From Siphonodentalium dalli (Eukaryota; Mollusca; Scaphopoda; Gadilida; Siphonodentaliidae), in NCBI GenBank assembly GCA_032622095.1, contig CP136069.1:167642394-167706393 (forward strand): a DNA stretch of 64,000 nt, written 5' to 3'. The notes beneath the pieces are model-generated. The model saw only the letters and a program-made list of their open reading frames with translations, was not told the DNA's origin and did no database searches. The translations under genes were made by a program, and so were the position numbers. The stretch's first letter is position 1, and every line of letters begins with the position of its first letter. Positions 24,563 to 37,430 of this stretch are shown here, one piece after another.

Positions 24563-26239
24563 GATTGTTATGAGTCCGGTTTCGGACGAGGAACAAATCG
24601 CACGAAAAAGCAGCTTCATCTGTTCTAACAGGTTTTCATGACTGTTTAACATGCAGTTATATCTATGCCAAGTTAATGTCGAAAAAAAAGACCCCAGAAT
24701 GTGTTTCGTGAGAAATTTATTGAATGATAGACATTTATCTATGATCGTGATTCGGTATGCTATGTACAAGTTTCCCCGGACGTAATCCAGATAGTTATAT
24801 TGCTAGAGCGAGATGCTAGTTTACGTCCAAGAACCGCTCCTATAGTGTCTTATAAGCGTAGAACCACAAATAAATAAAATGAAATATCACAATTGTGACA
24901 ATAAACTGGTTTATTCTGTAGAAACCATGATATGTGTTCAGAATACCATACCAGTTGCCAATTTAAATTTAATGTAAAAGAAAACGTTTACCGCACTGAT
25001 TATTGTTAAAAGTATGCGTCCTCAATTGACCTCAAGAAGTTACATCGGATGTTTCCAGTGAAAAATATTCGTACCACGCACAGAACGAAGAATGTTCCAT
25101 TGTATATAATCGAAAGTTATTGTATATTGTTGCCAATAAATAAATATAGTAAATATCTAAATATAACAACTTAAATAATTTTCAGAAATTCACAATGCTC
25201 TGACAGACTAAAACATTACAAAATAAAACCAACTTTCGATTAAAAATGGGCGCCGCCATCTTCTTTGTTGTAATCGAGCCGAACACGTCGGAACACTTCG
25301 GCTCTCAGTTTAACGTAAATAAATCGATGTTAGTCCAGTGGTAATTAAAATAACACCCCACAGAGCCCGGACATTTCAGAACAAGGTCAGCACTAGTCTC
25401 GATATTGACCTAGCTTGACCTCGCTCATATATGCTCATATAGGCATGTTTCTGGACCTCGACCGATTCGACTAAAATTTAATATGTAGGCATACTTTGAT
25501 CCCGGGAACAATACGGGTGGGTCCAATTTCACGTGCGATCGCGTCCTTGACCTTGACCTCTCTCATATATGCTCATGTTTCTGGACCTTGACCGATCCCA
25601 CTCAAATTTGGTATTTATGCCTACTTTGATCCCGGGAACAATTTGGGCGGGTCCAATTTCACATGGGAACGTGTCATTGACCTTGACCTTGAGCTCGCTC
25701 ATATTCGCTCACATAGGCATGATTCTAAACCTCGATCGATCCGACTAAAATTTGGTATGTAGGCCTACTTTGATCCCGGGAACAAAATGGGCGGGTCCAA
25801 TTTCACGTGCGATAGCGTCCTTGACATTGACCTTGACATCGGTCATACAGGCATGTTTCTTGATATTTACCGACCCGGCTCAAATTTGGTATGTAGGACT
25901 ACTTTAATCCAGGGGACAATATGGGCGGGTCCAATTTCACGCGTGGCCGTGTCCTTGACCGTTACCTCGCTGATATACGCTCATATATGCATGTTTCTGG
26001 ACCTCGACCTTCCGACTAAAATTTGATATGTAGATCTAATTTGATCCCGGGAACAATATGGGCAAGTCCAATTTAACGTACGACAATGTCCTTGACCTTG
26101 ACCATGTAAGCTCATATAGGCATGTTTCTGAACCTCGACCGATTCGACTCAAATTTGATATGTAGGCCTACTTTGCTACCGATCGAACAATAGTTAGTCC
26201 AGACGGAGACGATAACTAAGAATTCCCTAAATAGCCCAT

Positions 26240-28490
26240 CAGCTAGTTTCATTTAATTTGTCATTTTACTTACCTACTGTTCGAGGTGCCAGGAGCCTCT
26301 ACAGTGATATCCCTCCACATTAGTTGATGCATATGTGTAGAGAGTGTGACCGCTGGTAGTGGAAAACCACCCCACGCAGTTGAAATTTGGGAAAAGTAGG
26401 TCATCACGGACTTCAATACTTCTATGTACAAACCGAACATTATCGCTATTATGGCCCGTTTTTAGGACTCCAGGACACTACACGCGCATAACCCACGAAC
26501 ATCATAGGAATGTCATTGTGGTCAACACATCATCCCTAATTACAATTTAATCCCACGTAGCCGGATTTCTAGAGCACGAGGTCAGCACGGGTCCCGACAT
26601 ATTCGTCGTGATTTCATATAAATTGTCATTTTTACCTAATTTCGAGGTGCCAGGACACTCTACAGAGATATCCATCCACATTAGTTGATGCATATGCGTA
26701 GATAATGTGACCGCTGGTAGTGGAAAACCACCCCACGCAGTTGGAATTTTGGAAAAGTAGGTCATCACGGAATTCAATACTTGTATGTACAAACCGGACA
26801 TTATCGCTATTATGGCCCGTTTTTAGGGCTCCAGGACACTCCACACGCATAATACATGAACATGATAGGTATGTCATTGTGGTCAACACATCAACCCTAG
26901 TTACAATTTAACCCCATGCTGTCGGATTTCTAGAGCACGAGGTCAGCACGGGTCCCGACATATTCGTCGTGATTTCATATAAATTGTCATTTTTACCTAA
27001 TTTAGAGGTGCCAGGACACTCTACAGAGATATCCCTCCAAATTAGTTGATGCATATGTGTAGACAGTGTGACCGCTGGTAGTGGAAAACCACCCCATGCA
27101 GTTGAAATTTGGAAAAAGTAGGTCATCACGGACTTCAATACTTCTATGTAGAAACCGAACATTATCGCTATTATGTCCCGATTTTAGGGCCCCGGGACAC
27201 TCCACACGCATAATACATGAACATGGTAAGTGTGTAGTGGTGGTCACCACATGAGTCCTAATAACAAATTTAACCCCACGCAGCCTGATTTCTTGAGCAC
27301 GAGGTCAGCACGAGTCCCGACATATTCGTCGTAATTTCATATAAATTGTCATTTTGACCTAATTTCGAGGTGCCAGGACACTCTATGAAGATGTCCGTCC
27401 ACATTGGTTGATGCATATCTGTAGAGAGTGTGACCGCTGGTAATGGAAAACCACTCCACGCAGTTGAAATTTGGAAAAAGTAGGTCATCACGGACTTCAA
27501 TACTCCTATGTACAAACCAAACATTATCGCTATTATGTCTCGATTTTAAGGCACCAGGACACTCCACACGCATAACACACGAACATGGTAAGTATGTCAT
27601 TGTCGTTAGCACATCAGTCCTAATTACAATTTAACCCCACGCAGCTGGATTTCTTTAGCATGAGGTCAGCACGGGTCACGACATATTCGTCGTGATTTCA
27701 TGTAAATTGTCATTTCTACCTAATTTCGAGGTGCTATGACACTATACAGAGACATCCCTACACATTAGTTGATGCATATGTGTACATAGTGGGACTGCTG
27801 GTAGTGGAAAACCACCCAAATCAGTTGAACTTTGGGAAAAGTAGGTCATCACGGACTTCAATACTTCTATGTACAAACCTAACATTATCGCTATTATGGC
27901 CCGGTTTAGGGCTCCAGGGCACTCCACACGCATAACCCACGAACATGATAGGCATGTCCTTGTGGTCAACACATCAGCCCTAATTATAATTTAACCCCAC
28001 GCACGCAGCCGGATTTCTAGAGAACGAGGTCAGCATTGGTCCCGACATATTCGTCGTGATTTCATATAAATTATCATGTTTACCTAATTTCGAGGTGCCT
28101 GGACACTCTACAGAGATATCCCTGCACATTAGTTCATGCTTATGTGTAGACAGTGTGACCACTGGTAATGGAAAACCACCCCACGCAGTTGAAATTTGGG
28201 AAAAGTAGGTCATCACAGACTTCAATACTTCTATGTACATACCGAACATTATCGCTATTATGGCCCGATTTTAGGGCTCCAGGACACTCCACACACATAA
28301 CCCACAAACATGATAGGTATATCATTGTGGTCAACACATCAGCCCTAATTACAATTTAACCCCAGGCCACGCAGTCGGATTTCTAGAGAACGAGGTCAGC
28401 ATTGGTCCCGACATATTCGTCGTGATTTCATATAAATACTAATTGCGAGATACCAGGACACTCTTCAGAGATATCCCTCCACATTAGCTT
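26240..28490 (+). repeat. 361-bp satellite array, forward arm
   Basis: Unit starts at about 26280, 26640, 27001, 27363, 27724, 28087 and 28447, very regular at 360-363 bp. It lacks the short unit seen at 13413 in copy A. The last unit is cut at the symmetry centre. Confidence 0.9.
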
Positions 28491-30290
28491 TTCCCATAGA
28501 GTGTCTTGGCACCTCGAAATTATGTAAAAATGACAATTTATATGAAATCACGACGAAAATGTCGGGACTCGTGCTGACCTCGTGCTCAAGAAATCAGGCT
28601 GCGTGGTGTTAAATTGTAATTAGGACTCATGTGGTGACCACCATTACACACATACCATGTTCATGTATTATGCGTGTGGAGTGTCCCGGGGCCCTAACAT
28701 CGGGACATAATTAATAGCGATAATGTTCGGTTTCTACATAGAAGTATTGACGTCCGTGATGACCTACTTTTCCCAAATTTCAACTGCGTGGGGTGGTTTT
28801 CCATTACCAGCGGTCACACTCTCTACACATAAGCATCAACTATTGTGCAGGGATATCTCTGCATAGTGTCCAGGCACCTCGAAATTAGGTAAAAATGACA
28901 ATTTATATGAAATCCCGACGAATATGTCGGGACCCGTGCTGACTTCGTGCTCTAGAAATCCGACTGTGTGGGGTTAAATTGTTATTAGGGTTGATGTGAT
29001 GACCATAATGATATACCTGTCATATTCGTGGGTTATGCGTGTGGAGTGTCCTGGAGCCCTAAAAACGGGCCATAATAGCGATAATGTCCGGTTTGTACAT
29101 ACAAGTATTGAAGTCCGTGATGACCTACTTTTCCCAAATTTCAACTGCGTGGGGTGGTTTTCCACTACCAGCGGTCACAAATCTACACATTTGCATCAAC
29201 TAATGTGGAGGGATATCTCTATAGAGTGTCATGTCACCTCGAAATTAGGTAAAAATGACAATTTATATGAAATCACGACGAATATGTCGGGACCCGTGCT
29301 GACCTCGTGCTCAAGAAATCCGGCTACTTGGGGTTAAATTGTAATTAGGGATGATGTGTTGACCACAATGGCATACCTGTTAGGTTCGTGTGTTACGCGT
29401 GTGGAGTGTCCTCGATCCCTAAACACGGGCCATAATAGCGATAATGTTCGGTTTGTACATAAAAGTATTGAAGTCCGTGATGACCTACTTTTACAAAATT
29501 CCAACTGCGTAGGGTGGTTTTCCACTACCAGCGGTCACACTCTCTACACATATGCATCAACTAATGTGGAGGGATATATCTGTAGAGTGTCCTGGCACCT
29601 CGAAATTAGGTACAAATGACAATTTATATGAAATCACGACGAATATGTCGTGACCCGTGCTGACCTCGTGCTCTAGAAATCCCACTGCGTGAGGTTAAAT
29701 TGTAATTAGGGCTGATGTGTTGACCACAAGGACATACCTATCATGTTCGTGGGTTATGCGTGTGGAGTGTCCTGGACCCCTAAAATCGGGCCATAATAGC
29801 GGTAATGTTCTGTTTGTACATAGAAGTATTGAAGTCCGTGATGACCTACTTTTCCCAAATTTCAACTGCGTGGAGTGGTTTTCCATTACCAGCGGTCACA
29901 ATGTCTACACATATGCATCAGCTAATGTGAAGGGATATCTCTGTAGAGTGTCCTGGCACCTCGAAATTAGTATTTATATGAAATCACGACGAATATGTCG
30001 GGACCAGTGCTGACCTCGTTCTCTAGAAATCCGGCTACGTATGGTTAAATTGTTATTAGGGCTGAGCCCTAAAAACGGGCCATAATAGCGATACTGTTCG
30101 GTTTGTACATAGAAGTATTGAAGTCCGTGATGACCTACTTTTACCAAATTCCAACTGCGTGGAGTGGTTTTCCATTACCAGCGGTCACACTCTCTACACA
30201 CATGCATCAACTAATGTGCAGGGATATCTATGTAAAGTCTCCTGGCACCTCGAAAAGTAGGTAAGTAAAATGACAATTTATATGAAACTA
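28490..30290 (-). repeat. 361-bp satellite array, inverted arm
   Basis: The inverted start motif (cacctcgaaatta) is near 28513, 28876, 29236, 29597, 29957 and 30246. The unit near 30040 is shortened, having lost the part between the array lead-in and agccctaaaaacgggcc. Confidence 0.9.
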
Positions 30291-30835
30291 GCTGATGTGC
30301 CCGACTTCGTCCGGGCTATTTATGGATTTCTTAGTTATCGCCTCCGTCTGGACTAACTATTGTTCGATCGGTAGCAAAGTAGGCCTACATATCTAATTTG
30401 AGTCGAATCGGTCGAGGTTCAGAAACATGCCTATATGAGCGTACATTGTCAAGGTCAAGGACATTGTCGTACGTTAATTGGACTTGCCCATATTGTTCCC
30501 GGGATCAAATTAGATCTACATATCAAATTTTATTCGGAATATAGAGGTCCAGAAACATGCCTATATGAGCGTATATGAGCGAGGTAACGGTCAAGGACAC
30601 GGCCGCGCGTGAAATTGGACCCGCCCATATTGTCCTCGGGATTAAAGTAGTCCTACATACCAAATTTGAGCCTGATCGGTAAATATCAATAAACATGCCT
30701 GTATGACCGATGTCAAGGTCTACATGTATATGAGCATATGTGAGAGAGGTCAAGGTCAAGACTAATGTCGGGACTAGTGCTGACCTCGTTCTGAAAAGTC
30801 TCGGCTCTGTGGGGTGTTATTTTAATTACCACTGG
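30290..30835 (-). repeat. 134-bp array, inverted arm
   Basis: gcccatattgttcccgggatc at about 30487 and a variant at about 30625, with the actagctgatgtgcccgact lead-in at 30287. It retains the cccgacttcgtccggg block that copy A has (about 12680) and copy B has lost. Confidence 0.85.
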
Positions 30836-30946
30836 TGCGCTGACCACAATGACATATTTATGATGTCGGTGTGTATATACGATCTGATCGCGATTTACGA
30901 TCCGCGATCGCGGTACGCGGTTGGCTAACAGAATCGTACATCTCTC

Positions 30947-30950
<4 letters not shown>

Positions 30951-30988
<38 letters not shown>
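30951..30988 (+). repeat. (CT)n(TA)n microsatellite
   Basis: Pure TCTCTC run followed by TATATA, within the intron between lectin exon 4 and the palindromic element. Confidence 0.95.
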
Positions 30989-31130
30989 GTTCTGGGTGTA
31001 CAGTCAGTTATAAGACACATAGGGACGGGTCTCTGACACAAACTAGCATCTCACTCTACCGATATAACTATCTTGTTTATGAGGAAATAGTAGGTATGAT
31101 CTTGTTGCAGTAACGGACTATATACAATAC

Positions 31131-31340
31131 CTGTTCCATGTCCAAGAGTTTGAAGATATAGCTGGAGCGAGTCTAACATCCCTCTGCTTTCTATGGTGAG
31201 GAGGTGGGCCCCGGGTATAGTCATGCAATCCTCGCGAGCATCATTTCCGACCGCTCTCATGGTATTCGCATCAAACCTCAGACAGTATTCCTTTCCATTG
31301 ATGAGTGTGATCGGTGAGTACCCAGGGTAGCTGGTGCATA
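31131..31340 (-). CDS. Lectin exon 4: N-terminal half of the C-type lectin domain
   Basis: The acceptor is ctttcgctctctccag|TATGCACC and the donor is GGAACAG|gtattg, both phase 1. The 69 full codons begin CTSYPGYSPITLINGKEYCL and include EDCMTIPGAHLLTIES, the classic CTLD helix region (Cys, then G-x-L-x-x-I). Cysteines at model residues 134, 152 and 171 fit a long-form CTLD with an extra N-terminal disulfide. The exon ends GHGT plus one base, and that base joined to either terminal exon gives Asp. It lies about 300 bp beyond the right end of the palindromic element at 25335-30835. The following intron is 12.0 kb to the near terminal exon and 25.6 kb to the far one. Confidence 0.82.
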
Positions 31341-31394
31341 CTGGAGAGAGCGAAAGATAACTAAATTATAGATAGTTTAAGGACAGGGGTGTGG

Positions 31395-31560
31395 CGATAT
31401 GTTGGGGGTGCATGCTTGGCACAATATTAGTTGGAAACATTAAGCCGAATAGGTTGAAATTGTTCTTATTGTTTGATTTTCCAACCAGTAATTAATGGGA
31501 ATATGTCTTTTTTTCAGGTTGGAAATTTCCATTGGAAAGTCTGAGGTACCAGTAAGGAAA
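31395..31560. repeat. Dispersed repeat copy (TTGGAAATTTCCAACC type)
   Basis: Shares gcacaatatt, ttggaaac and ttccaaccagta-type blocks with 33170-33540 and 40440-40820. It is highly degenerate and the three copies align only in blocks. Confidence 0.4.
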
Positions 31561-31608
31561 GTTCGAACACAAGAGGGGAGTGGTACATCTAGAGGATTTA
31601 CGACGAGT

Positions 31609-31720
31609 CCCTAGTTTACAACGGAATTTACAAAACGAGTCCAGTAAATTAGGTTTAGTAAAGGCTCGATTCAGACCTAATTTACTGGACGAGTTTTGTA
31701 AATTCTGCTGTAAATTGGGG
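31609..31720. mobile_element. Hairpin, about 112 bp
   Basis: Arms ggaatttacaaaacgagtcc and its inverse, continuing as agtaaattaggt, pair almost completely around a short loop. It lies within the intron upstream of lectin exon 4. Confidence 0.7.
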
Positions 31721-31965
31721 ATGAGTTGCAGATTCTATTTATTACATAATCCAAAACCTCGACAAACATAGTTAAATTAACCAATGAGATGCGAAACTAA
31801 CATCGGCTTCTATAAGGAATGCGATGACGTTTCACGTAACTATGCGATGATTGTCCGCGTACAGAAATAGTCCCAGATAAATAAAGACTCTTTGGCGTAT
31901 CTGTAATGAAGTGTATTTAATGACATAACTTTTCAAACTCTTTGTTCATTATAGTTTGTTGGAAA

Positions 31966-32219
31966 CAAGCCTTGAAATAGGGTGTCTGTCATTTACAGAA
32001 TGAGGTTCCCAGAGGGTGAATTTAGTGATGCTACCCCGCATAGCGGGCTAGCATAACCAAATTCACCCTCTTGGAAACTCATTCTGCTGAGGTGTAAGCA
32101 GAATGAGGTCTCCAGAGGGTGAATTTGTTGATGCTAACCCGCTATGTGGGGTAGCATCACTAAATTCTCCCTCTGGGGACCTCATTCTGCAAATGACAGG
32201 CACACTATTTCAAGGCTTG
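31966..32219. mobile_element. MITE with 8-bp target duplication and doubled hairpin (254 bp)
   Basis: The octamer gttggaaa flanks it at 31958-31965 and 32220-32227. Terminal inverted repeats start CAAGCCTTGAAATA. The interior is two related hairpins built on cagaatgaggt and agagggtgaattt with gatgct centres, so four similar arms alternate orientation. No coding capacity. Confidence 0.85.
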
Positions 32220-32508
32220 GTTGGAAAAATATTCGAAGCCATAGTATTTTGAGACGTAGCGTACGGAATGTAAACAGACGACAAACCGGAAGTCAAAGGT
32301 CATCTGACACTTTTTCCTGTTAGGCAACGAACGTTTCCTTACACGATTTATAGAATGGGTTTATTGAATGGAATAAGGGTATCACGCCCTGTAATAGACT
32401 ACTGACAGTCCGGAGGATAAACTCAGTTCGGATGTGTCAACATTGAATACATGCAGCCATCTGATTATAATCGCTATTTTTGTCATCAAAAGTTCCTGCC
32501 CCACGAAA

Positions 32509-32557
32509 CGAATCCATGCCTGATCGACGTTTACACTGTCGATCAGGCATGGATTCG
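32509..32557. repeat. Perfect 20-bp inverted repeat
   Basis: cgaatccatgcctgatcgac and its exact inverse are separated by a 9-base loop. Confidence 0.85.
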
Positions 32558-35190
32558 AAAACACAACAGCAATTCTACTTCTAATTAGTTTTCTTTTATT
32601 TTAACCATTATTATGAATTTATGATCATGACGTCGGCGTGTTTTGTCAAATTTCCAGTTTAACGAGCACCGTAGGCAATATCTTCGACCAAATTAGCTCA
32701 ACATATCGATATTTCTGTAATATAACATTTACTAAATACGTGGGGAAAGAATGCACAGATCTGCAACCGTGTATAATTAACTTATGGTTGATTTTATCGA
32801 CCAGCTGCGAAATTTATGACAAATTTTCCCAAGCTAACAGTCAGTACGGAGTAAAGAAAACGTTCGTTCGGATGTGAATTTTCAATATATCATGGCAAAA
32901 TACAAGATCGCATGTTTATAAAGAGTTGAAAGTTGCCAAATATCACCAAAAAGGTCTAATACTAATATGAAAATATGTTGTCCATGAAAAACGTCGATAT
33001 ATCGCGTGTGTTTAAAGAGTTCCCATATGTCGAATATCACCAAAAATGTCACGTTCATTTGCCAATGCATCCGTAAAACGTCTATTTATCTGTGTCACTG
33101 TTGTATAACTGTATATGACGTGTGTATACACAGTATGTACACATTCGTCTATTATTCGATGTAGACTATACACAAAGGGATTGTGTGTCGGCCTGGGATG
33201 GGGTTGGGGAACTCCACACCCAAACGTTGGCCAATAGTTTCAATAGTTGGAAATAAGTATTGTTTCATGTCTAGCACAATATTGGATGGGAATATTAAAC
33301 CAAAATTGTGTTGAATTTGGCATGAAAGTTTGATATCACAGCCACTGTCAGCCAGTATATTTATAGTGCAATTCGTTGTTTTAGGCCAAAAGTCGAACAT
33401 TTTCCTACTTTCGCCGACTTTCGGTTATCAGTTGGGAAATTTCCAACCATATAGGGATGATATCAGTTTGGAAATTTACAACAGTTGGAAAGCTTATGGT
33501 AGCAGTTAAAAATTTCCAACCCAAGTGCGATGGAGCGCAATGTAATTTTACAGACTTGGATATTGGGCATGTTTCAATGGGTTACAGTTGCATCTGCAAT
33601 TATGGACACCGCCAACGGCTGACATAAGCTTCATGCTTTCTGTCAAATTCCATTTTCTAATGTGTTTCTCTTTATGTTATAGGGCTATATACTATAAAAA
33701 ATTTGTTCATTGATGATACGATACGATTTATTTGCATAAGCGCCAACAAAGGCAGTATATGCTAACAAAACAATATAATTCATAATAAAACAAAACTTAA
33801 CAAATAAATAAACGTGAATATGATATGTCTAGCCATGCATACATGTACATTTATTGTGTGGTGGCATGCATAATATTTATTCAGAACGCTTATCAAAGAA
33901 GCGCCGGACCACGTTGCGCAATTTACAGAAAGTAAATATCTTGTTTTCACCAAGCATAGTTAACACGTTCCTCATCACATAGCATATACTATAGCGTTTT
34001 TAACCTAATCGAGAATTCATCTTTGCAAACTTGCAATCATCTTAACGAATTTTGTGATAACGGATCCTTAAAGGCACGTGAGGCCTTAGTTGTCGAAAAT
34101 ATTCATATTTGTTCCAATCACCGTAAACAGAAAAACATACAGTTTCGTTCAAATATACCATGACCATCGCGTAAACAGCATGTTATCATAAATATTTACT
34201 ATATTTTACCTAAGCAAGAGCCTGATTGTGTTACAGAAGACAACACAATGCTGCTGGCTAATCACACGCAAATGGCATAAACGCTCTTTATTCGTTCCAT
34301 ATCAGGAATTCACCCACAAAGAACGCTCTTTATGTTTACCATCATAATATAAACAAACACCAGAAAAGTTACTTTTTGCGCTGTTGTTTACATAACAATG
34401 GTCAAAAATATGACAATAACATACTGTTTATGCGATATTTTTTATTTGTATATGGACAAAGTCTATCTACATTTTGTTGTTCTTTCTGTTTGTGGCGGTT
34501 TTTGACGGGTGGAAATATTTTCACAGGATACCCACCGCCAAGGCCAACCGTACCTTTAAAACACGATCCTCGCCAATTTTAAGTGCCAGCAAAACAGCAT
34601 TATAATTATTAAGCTACTATATATATAGTTGCTGAAGTTTGTTCGTTAGAGCCGTTAAGAAAACTAACCCTCAGCCCATTCTTCACCCAACTTTCCTCTC
34701 TGTCATTTCGTCGTAGCGACAAACTTACATAACGATACTACATGTATGCTAAATTTGTTGTGTGTCTGTGGTGGACGTTTGTGCTAATATCACTATGGAC
34801 CCTCGATCAATCCAGTTCTTATATAAGTTCCTTTGTCGTAATTTCTATATTGTTCTGGTTCATTTAAATAGTTAATTTTGACACAATGTAATCAATATTA
34901 CTATTCCAAACACATCAACTGGATTATAATTTAATTTGACGAAGTTTTATTAATTATTTCCCCCGAACGAGTCTTGTTTCTAGCGTTTGAAAAATAAATT
35001 ACTCCGGTCTATCCGTAGCATTCAACATCACATTCTCCGAACTCTTGGTAAGATCTTCTCCGTACTGTCGTTAACAACAGTTTCGAGTGATCGATTTCTT
35101 TTGTGGCGATTCATGAAGAGTTCGCGACTTCTGGAACAAATACTATTTCAACAAGTCGGTGCGTGATTTTCCAGCTCCATGAATTCCGTT
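32558..35190. other. Intron sequence, mostly unassigned
   Basis: Lies between lectin exons 3 and 4. A degenerate dispersed-repeat copy (ggaaattt/caatattg blocks) is at about 33170-33540. Elsewhere AT-rich with no exon of the lectin phase class found and no element ends. From 35191 to 35227 a 7-bp repeat (cagttcc/tagttcc) occurs about five times. Confidence 0.5.
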
Positions 35191-35244
35191 ACCAGTTCCT
35201 AGTTCCCAGTTCCTAGTTCCCAGTTCTCAAAATATAATAATAAT

Positions 35245-37430
35245 CGTCACTAAATCGCCTATGTATGCATAACCACAGCAGCTACGGGGACATCCTTTTG
35301 GATTATTCTTGTGCCACCACTAGTCCATCTAGAAATCACACACCAGGTCGCATGCGCCCTTCCAGCTGTTCAAACATTGGGTTTAAGTCGTGCGTGGGGT
35401 AAAAAATGACATTTTTCGTTGCTAAATTCCTTATGTATGCATAACCACAGCAGCCACGGAGCTATCCTTTAGGATTCTTCTTGTGCCACCACTAGTCCAT
35501 CTAGAAATTACAAACCAGGTCACATATGCCCGTCCAGATGCTAACAAATTGGGCGTAAGTCGTGCGTGGGGTAAAAATAGGACATATTTGTCGTTGCTAA
35601 ATTCCTTATGTATGCACAATCACTACAGCCACGAGGCTATACTTGTGGATTCGTCTTGTGCCGCCACTCGTCCATCTAAAAATCACAAACTAGGTCATAT
35701 AAACTTGTCCCGATGTTGGGCCCAAGTCGTGCGTGGGGTAAACTGTGCCATTTTTCGTTGCTAAATTCCATATGTATGCATAACCACAGCAGCTACGCGT
35801 CTAACCTTGTGGATTCTTCTTGTGCCGCCACTAGTCCAACTAGAAATCATAAACTAGGTCACATACGCCCGTCCAGCTGTTCAAAAATTAGGCGAAAGTC
35901 GTGCGTGGGGTAAAAATAGAAAAGTGTTGCTAAATTCCTTATGTATGCATAATATAACCACAACAGCCACGGGGCTATCCTTATGTATTCTTATTGGGCC
36001 ACCACTAGTCCATCTAGAAATCACAAACCAACTCGCATACGCACGTCCAGCTGTTCAAATGTTGGGCGTAAGTCATGCGTGGGTCAAAATAATAAAAAAA
36101 GGGTCATTTTTCGTTGATTAATCGCCTCCATAGGCATATCTGTAGCAGCGACGATGTTATGCTTGTGGATTCGTTTTGTGCCGCCACTAGTCCATCTAAA
36201 TCACAAACCAGGTCACATAAACTTAAAAATTGGGCGTAAGTCCTGCGTGGGGTAAAATAGGCAATTTTTCGTTGCTAAATTCCCTATGTATGTATAACCA
36301 CAGCATCCACGGGGATATTCTTGTGGATTCTTCTTGAACCACCACTAGTCCATCTAGAAATCATAAACAGGTCACATACGCCAGTCCAGCTGTTCAAAAA
36401 TTGTGCATAAGTCGTGCGTGGAGTCAAAATAATGACAAACGGTAATTTTTAGGTTGCTAAACCGTAGTAGCCACGAGGCTATGCTTTTGGATTCGTTTTG
36501 TGCCGCCACTAGTCCATCTAAAAATTACAAACTAGGTCACCAAATAAACTTCTGTTCGAAATTTGGGCGTAAGTCGTACGTGGGGTTAAAATAGGACATT
36601 TTTCGTTGCTAAATTATTTATGTATGCATTACCACATGAATTTAGCAACGAAAATGGCCTATTTTACCCCACGCACGACTTACGCCCAATTTTTTAACAG
36701 CTGGGCAAGTTTATGTGACCTAGTTTGTGATTGTTAGATGGACTAGTGATGGCAAAAATCGAATTCACAAGGATAGCCTCGTGGATGCTATGGTTATGCC
36801 TACGCAGGCGATTTAACAATGAAAACATTACATTTTTTTCCATTATTTTGACACCACGCACGACATACGCCCAATTTCTGAATAGCTGGACGGGGTTATG
36901 TGACCTAGTTTGTGATTTCACAGGAATTTAGAAACGAAAATGGCATATTTTACCCCACGCACGACGTATGCCCAATTTTTTAACAGATTGACAAGTTTAT
37001 GTGACCTGGTTTGTAATTTTTAGATGGACTAGTGGCGGCACAAAACGAATTCACAAGGACATCCTCGTGGCTGATATGGTTATACCTACGCATGCGATTT
37101 AGCAACGAAAAATTAATTTTGTTTTCATTATTTTGACCCCAAGCGCGACTTATGCCCAATTTTTGAACAGCTGGACGGGCGTATGTGACCTATTTTGTGA
37201 TTTCTAGATGGACTGGTGGCGGCACAAATTTAGAACAGCTGGACAAGTTTATGTGACCTAGTTTGTGATTTTTATATGGAATAGTGACGGCACAAATGGA
37301 ATCCACAAGTATAGCAATTTTGTTTTCATGATTTTGACCCAACGCACGACTTATGCCCAATTTTTGAACAGATGTACGACCATATGTGAACTAGTTTGTG
37401 ATTTCTAGATGGACTAGTGGTGGTACTGTG
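35245..37430. repeat. 170-bp tandem array that reverses orientation
   Basis: About eight to nine forward units, spaced roughly 157-188 bp (tatgtatgcat near 35260, 35432, 35607, 35771, 35940, 36285 and 36619), carry gccaccactagtccatctag and aagtcgtgcgtggggt. At about 36635-36650 the sense flips, and about four inverted, partly deleted units run to about 37430. Short frames within it follow the repeats and are not genes. Confidence 0.88.

Larger units (their letters stand above)
17652..28178 (+). repeat. Large direct duplication, copy B (about 10.5 kb)
   Basis: Second copy of 4107-14951. Its left edge abuts a 26-bp minisatellite rather than the 42-bp one. To the right, unlike copy A, the 361-bp array runs on to a centre of symmetry near 28490. 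Copy-specific changes include losses of 8 and 9 bp in the LINE 3' part, one extra 16-bp iteron, a 14-bp insertion near 24513 and a loss of about 15 bp near 26235. Confidence 0.95.
25335..30835. mobile_element. Palindromic composite element with nested tandem-array arms (5.5 kb)
   Basis: Both ends read ccagtggtaattaaaataac (25335 on plus; 30835 on minus). The left arm is about six 134-bp units (25335-26200) then about seven 361-bp units (26240-28485). At about 28485-28495 orientation reverses, and six inverted 361-bp units (to about 30290) lead to about three inverted 134-bp units and the terminal motif. Arm lengths differ and units are diverged, so pairing would be extensive but imperfect. 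No transposase or RT is visible and I find no clear target duplication. It lies in the intron between lectin exon 4 and the near exon 5. Confidence 0.8.

Noticed and set aside
12690-30290. Dozens of similar 60-113-residue open frames in the 361-bp arrays on both strands
   Set aside because: They recur with the repeat period, occur in overlapping frames on both strands, have no domain or splice context and break where units vary. Repeat by-products, not a gene family.
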